Origin: an uncultured Candidatus Peregrinibacteria bacterium
GTDB taxonomy: Bacteria > Patescibacteriota > Gracilibacteria > Peribacterales > Peribacteraceae
Assembly (NCBI GenBank): GCA_903854335.1
Contig: CAINVY010000007.1
Location: 1-64,000, forward strand
DNA: 64,000 bases
Direction of reading: 5' to 3'
The notes beneath the pieces are model-generated. The model was not told the origin of the DNA. It made no database searches and saw nothing but the letters and a program-made list of their open reading frames with translations. Of the stretch, positions 61,655 to 64,000 are shown one piece after another. The number at the start of each line of letters is the position of its first letter. Position 1 is the stretch's first letter. Made by a program: the position numbers and the translations under genes.

Positions 61655-62809
61655 ATGTCCCACTTCTTCACTTCGGAATCCGTGACGGAAGGTCACCCAG
61701 ACAAGCTCTGCGATCAAGTCTCCGATGCCATTCTCGATGATGCGCTGAGGCAGGACAAGCGTGCACATGTGGCGTGCGAGTGTCTTGCGACGACGGGGCT
61801 CGTGGTGGTCGCGGGTGAAATGCGCACGGCGGGATACGTCGACATCGCCGGGATTGCGCGCGAGACGATCCGACAGATCGGATACGATGACGCGGCGTAC
61901 GGGTTCGATCACCGGGCATGTGCGGTGATGGTTTCCGTCGGCGAGCAGAGCACGGATATCCAGATGGGAGTCGATGAGGAGAAGAACGCCGTGCACGAGC
62001 AGGGCGCGGGGGATCAGGGGTTGATGTTCGGCTATGCATGCGACGAGACGCCGGAACTCATGCCGCTGCCAATTTCGCTCGCGCATGCGCTGACCAAAAA
62101 GCTTGCGGACGTGCGCAAGAAAAAAGGTCTCCCGTACCTGCGTCCGGACGGCAAGAGTCAGGTGACGATTCAGTACGGCGATGACGGGAGGCCCGAACGC
62201 ATCGATTGCATCGTCGTGTCGACGCAGCACGCCGACACCGTTTCGCACGAACAAATTTCCCGCGACATGACGGAGCAGGTCATCCATCCGGTGTGCGAAA
62301 AATTCCTCGATGCGCGGACGAAGATATACGTCAATCCGACGGGACGATTCGTGATCGGTGGCCCCCCGGGGGATTGCGGACTCACCGGCCGCAAGATCAT
62401 CGTCGATACGTACGGTGGTTACAGCCGGCACGGCGGCGGCGCTTTCTCCGGCAAAGATCCGAGCAAGGTTGATCGTAGTGCAGCGTACGCGGCGCGCTGG
62501 ATCGCGAAGCATGTCGTGAAGGCGGGGCTCGCGCGCAAGTGCGAAGTGCAAGTGGCGTACGCGATCGGCATCGCCGCGCCCGTCTCCGTGCACGTCGAGA
62601 CATTCGGCACGGGCAAGGTATCGGATCGGCAGTTGGAGAAGGCGATTGATGGTGTATTCGATCTCCGTCCCGCTGCAATCATCCGCGATCTCGATCTTCT
62701 GAGACCCCAGTACCGACAGCTCGCGACCTATGGACATATGGGTCGGGAGGATCTGCAGGTGAAATGGGAGGAGACGAACCGCGTGGATGCTTTGCTGAAG
62801 GCCGTCTAA
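61655..62809 (+). CDS. metK: S-adenosylmethionine synthetase
   Basis: Makes SAM from methionine and ATP. 384 residues with [24 protein letters not shown] at the N-terminus, [62 protein letters not shown] and [22 protein letters not shown], all MAT signatures. The ATG at 61655 begins the canonical start; the open frame upstream runs through the riboswitch. Confidence 0.97.
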   Translation: MSHFFTSESVTEGHPDKLCDQVSDAILDDALRQDKRAHVACECLATTGLVVVAGEMRTAGYVDIAGIARETIRQIGYDDAAYGFDHRACAVMVSVGEQSTDIQMGVDEEKNAVHEQGAGDQGLMFGYACDETPELMPLPISLAHALTKKLADVRKKKGLPYLRPDGKSQVTIQYGDDGRPERIDCIVVSTQHADTVSHEQISRDMTEQVIHPVCEKFLDARTKIYVNPTGRFVIGGPPGDCGLTGRKIIVDTYGGYSRHGGGAFSGKDPSKVDRSAAYAARWIAKHVVKAGLARKCEVQVAYAIGIAAPVSVHVETFGTGKVSDRQLEKAIDGVFDLRPAAIIRDLDLLRPQYRQLATYGHMGREDLQVKWEETNRVDALLKAV

Positions 62810-62910
62810 AGTCTTGTATCTTTGACAGGACGTACAGCTCCTTTTGCTTCAATCGACAATTTCAGTGGAGCCCTATCCTCTGCCGAAAAGTCGATTTGGA
62901 GCAGAAGGAG

Positions 62911-62916
62911 TATCCT
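62911..62916 (+). promoter_or_regulatory. -10 element (TATCCT) 6 nt from the rescue-factor ATG
   Basis: TATCCT, then GTAGCT and the ATG at 62923: the same 6-base spacing as other candidate leaderless genes. Confidence 0.45.
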
Positions 62917-62922
62917 GTAGCT

Positions 62923-63324
62923 ATGGAATTCCCCGTTTCTCTCTCACCGGATCTCATACAAAAAGCCCGTGAGCTCGGGATTCGCGGTGGAGACGTCGAG
63001 GAGCGCTTTACGCGGGGGAGCGGTGCGGGTGGACAGAAGATCAATAAGACATCGAGCACGGTGCAGCTGATGCATCGGCCGACCGGTATCGAGGTGAAGA
63101 TGCAGCGGCATCGCGAGCAGTCGCGCAATCGTCTCTCAGCTTGGAAGCTTTTGATTTTAAAAATCGAAGAGCGGGTGAAGGGTGAGGAATCGCAAATGCA
63201 GAAGAGCATATTTAAACTACGGAAGCAGAAACGCAAGAGATCCAAGCGGGCTCAGCAAAAAGTTCTCGATGCCAAGAAGAAGAGGGGAGTTACCAAGGTG
63301 CTGCGAAGCAACGTACAACTCTGA
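62923..63324 (+). CDS. ArfB-like release factor domain protein (GGQ, ribosome rescue)
   Basis: 133 residues with only the peptidyl-hydrolysis domain of class I release factors: RFTRGSGAGGQKINKTSSTVQL (GGQ at 36-38) and HREQSRNRLSAW. There is no codon-recognition domain. The C-terminal 50 residues are very basic (KLRKQKRKRSKRAQQKVLDAKKKRG), like the tail ArfB threads into an empty mRNA channel. Likely role: release of peptides from ribosomes stalled without a stop codon. The start at 62923 suits the -10; the open frame upstream begins inside metK. Confidence 0.85.
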   Translation: MEFPVSLSPDLIQKARELGIRGGDVEERFTRGSGAGGQKINKTSSTVQLMHRPTGIEVKMQRHREQSRNRLSAWKLLILKIEERVKGEESQMQKSIFKLRKQKRKRSKRAQQKVLDAKKKRGVTKVLRSNVQL

Positions 63325-64000
63325 CTAAATCTTCTTCACCGTTGCCCCCGGGTAGTAGTAGCGCAGGATTTCCAGTGCGCCTTTCCCCTGCTTTGCCTGC
63401 CCCTTGGCGCCACAGCCGGACATGCCAACGCCGTGCCCCGAGAGCGCAAGTCCTGCGCACCAGGGATCGGGCTTCGACGCGAAGATCTCCGCATGCGGGA
63501 AGTTGGTCCAGCCGACCTCCGCGGGAGAGCGCGTGCGTCCATCATCGGAGGAGAAGTACGGGATCCGCAGCACATCTCCGTTTGCGGTGAGCACTTCTCC
63601 GGCTGTTCGCTGGATGATGCCCGCCCACTGGGGATTCTTCGCTTCAAACATCGCGCCGGCATACGCCTGGAATTCCGCTGGGTTGTCGGAGGCATCGTAG
63701 GGCTGTCCCGGGAATTTGCGGTGCGCGGGATTCATCCAGTATGCGGCGTAGGTGCGAGCCGCGATGGCAAAGGCTTCCTGCTTGGCGGCGGGCTCCGTAT
63801 CCGGCTCCTCGCTGATGCCCGCCATGTAGGCTTCGAGCGGCAGCTCGTCGATGAGTGCCAGTTGTCCGTCGATCACGCGGCATTCGAGGATGCCGCGGAA
63901 GAGATTGCCGGCCTTGTGCCAACCGATGATGGCGTTGAAGCCGTTTAGGGAAGAGACGCGGACGACGCCCGACGCAATGTCCTTTCCGTTGATCGATCCG
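63325..64000 (-). CDS. SpoIID/LytB domain protein, N-terminus beyond the window
   Basis: The frame is open to the right edge, so the gene is 5'-truncated here. The visible 224 residues include NLFRGILECRVIDGQLALIDELPLEAYMAG, AFAIAARTYAAYWM, FSSDDGRTRSPAEVGWTNFPHAE and LSGHGVGMSGCGAKGQAKQGKGALEILRYYYPG, the SpoIID domain from start to finish. In other bacteria SpoIID-type proteins are lytic enzymes or amidase regulators acting on peptidoglycan. The stop codon lies next to that of the convergent rescue factor. Confidence 0.9.
   Translation of the reverse strand, partial: GSINGKDIASGVVRVSSLNGFNAIIGWHKAGNLFRGILECRVIDGQLALIDELPLEAYMAGISEEPDTEPAAKQEAFAIAARTYAAYWMNPAHRKFPGQPYDASDNPAEFQAYAGAMFEAKNPQWAGIIQRTAGEVLTANGDVLRIPYFSSDDGRTRSPAEVGWTNFPHAEIFASKPDPWCAGLALSGHGVGMSGCGAKGQAKQGKGALEILRYYYPGATVKKI

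Overview
The window looks like a chromosomal segment of a Patescibacteria/CPR bacterium of moderate GC, possibly from the Peribacteria/Peregrinibacteria branch. That placement is inference. The evidence is a compact 16S rRNA (about 1470 nt), TGA used as an ordinary stop codon (which argues against the UGA-as-glycine lineages Gracilibacteria and Absconditabacteria), poly-serine linkers in secreted proteins, short palindromic intergenic repeats, and a gene set dominated by translation, replication, cell wall and unknown secreted proteins. A 16S tree would settle it.

Layout. 1-1.5 kb: 16S rRNA on the minus strand, whose 3' end carries an altered anti-Shine-Dalgarno. 2-3.8 kb: rpsF-rpsR and a YebC regulator. 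3.8-13.9 kb: class A penicillin-binding protein, an FN3 surface protein, a GlmU-like nucleotidyltransferase, a DnaA-box cluster (candidate oriC), dnaN and three secreted or unknown proteins. 14.1-17.3 kb: mfd. 17.4-22.5 kb: an exported-protein block (lipoprotein nuclease, sedolisin protease, lipoprotein, SIMPL protein, coiled coil), tRNA-Leu and several repeats. 22.6-30.2 kb: aspS, nrdR with a probable NrdR box, tsaC with two membrane proteins, and dnaE. 30.2-37.8 kb: five overlapping minus-strand genes for unknown secreted, mostly cysteine-rich proteins, the best candidate for an undescribed system. 38-47.7 kb: a two-OB-fold SSB, gltX-murB, an ArgA-like fusion, a lipoprotein cyclophilin, ftsW-murG, lspA and murA. 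47.9-52.8 kb: a degenerate metallo-beta-lactamase-fold protein, FTR1-type permease, sulfotransferase-like protein, LysE exporter, tRNA-Arg, a P-loop kinase/dCMP-deaminase fusion and uppP. 52.9-64 kb: SLH-domain protein, pyrF, ComM, YraN, pgl-zwf, metK behind a SAM-I riboswitch, an ArfB-like rescue factor, and a SpoIID-domain protein cut by the window edge.

Expression. Across the window -10 hexamers often lie only 6-10 nt from the start codon (aspS, gltX, dnaE, pyrF, the deaminase fusion, nrdR, ftsW, murA, the secreted operon and others). No start that I inspected has a convincing Shine-Dalgarno, and starts with longer leaders are often preceded by C/U-rich sequence. Together with the changed 16S tail this suggests that leaderless or SD-independent initiation is the main mode here.

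Functional links. MurB, MurA, MurG, FtsW, UppP, the PBP, LspA and the SLH protein build a peptidoglycan-based, S-layer-like envelope. DnaN, DnaE and SSB sit near the candidate origin. AspRS of the probable non-discriminating type implies a GatCAB amidotransferase elsewhere in the genome.
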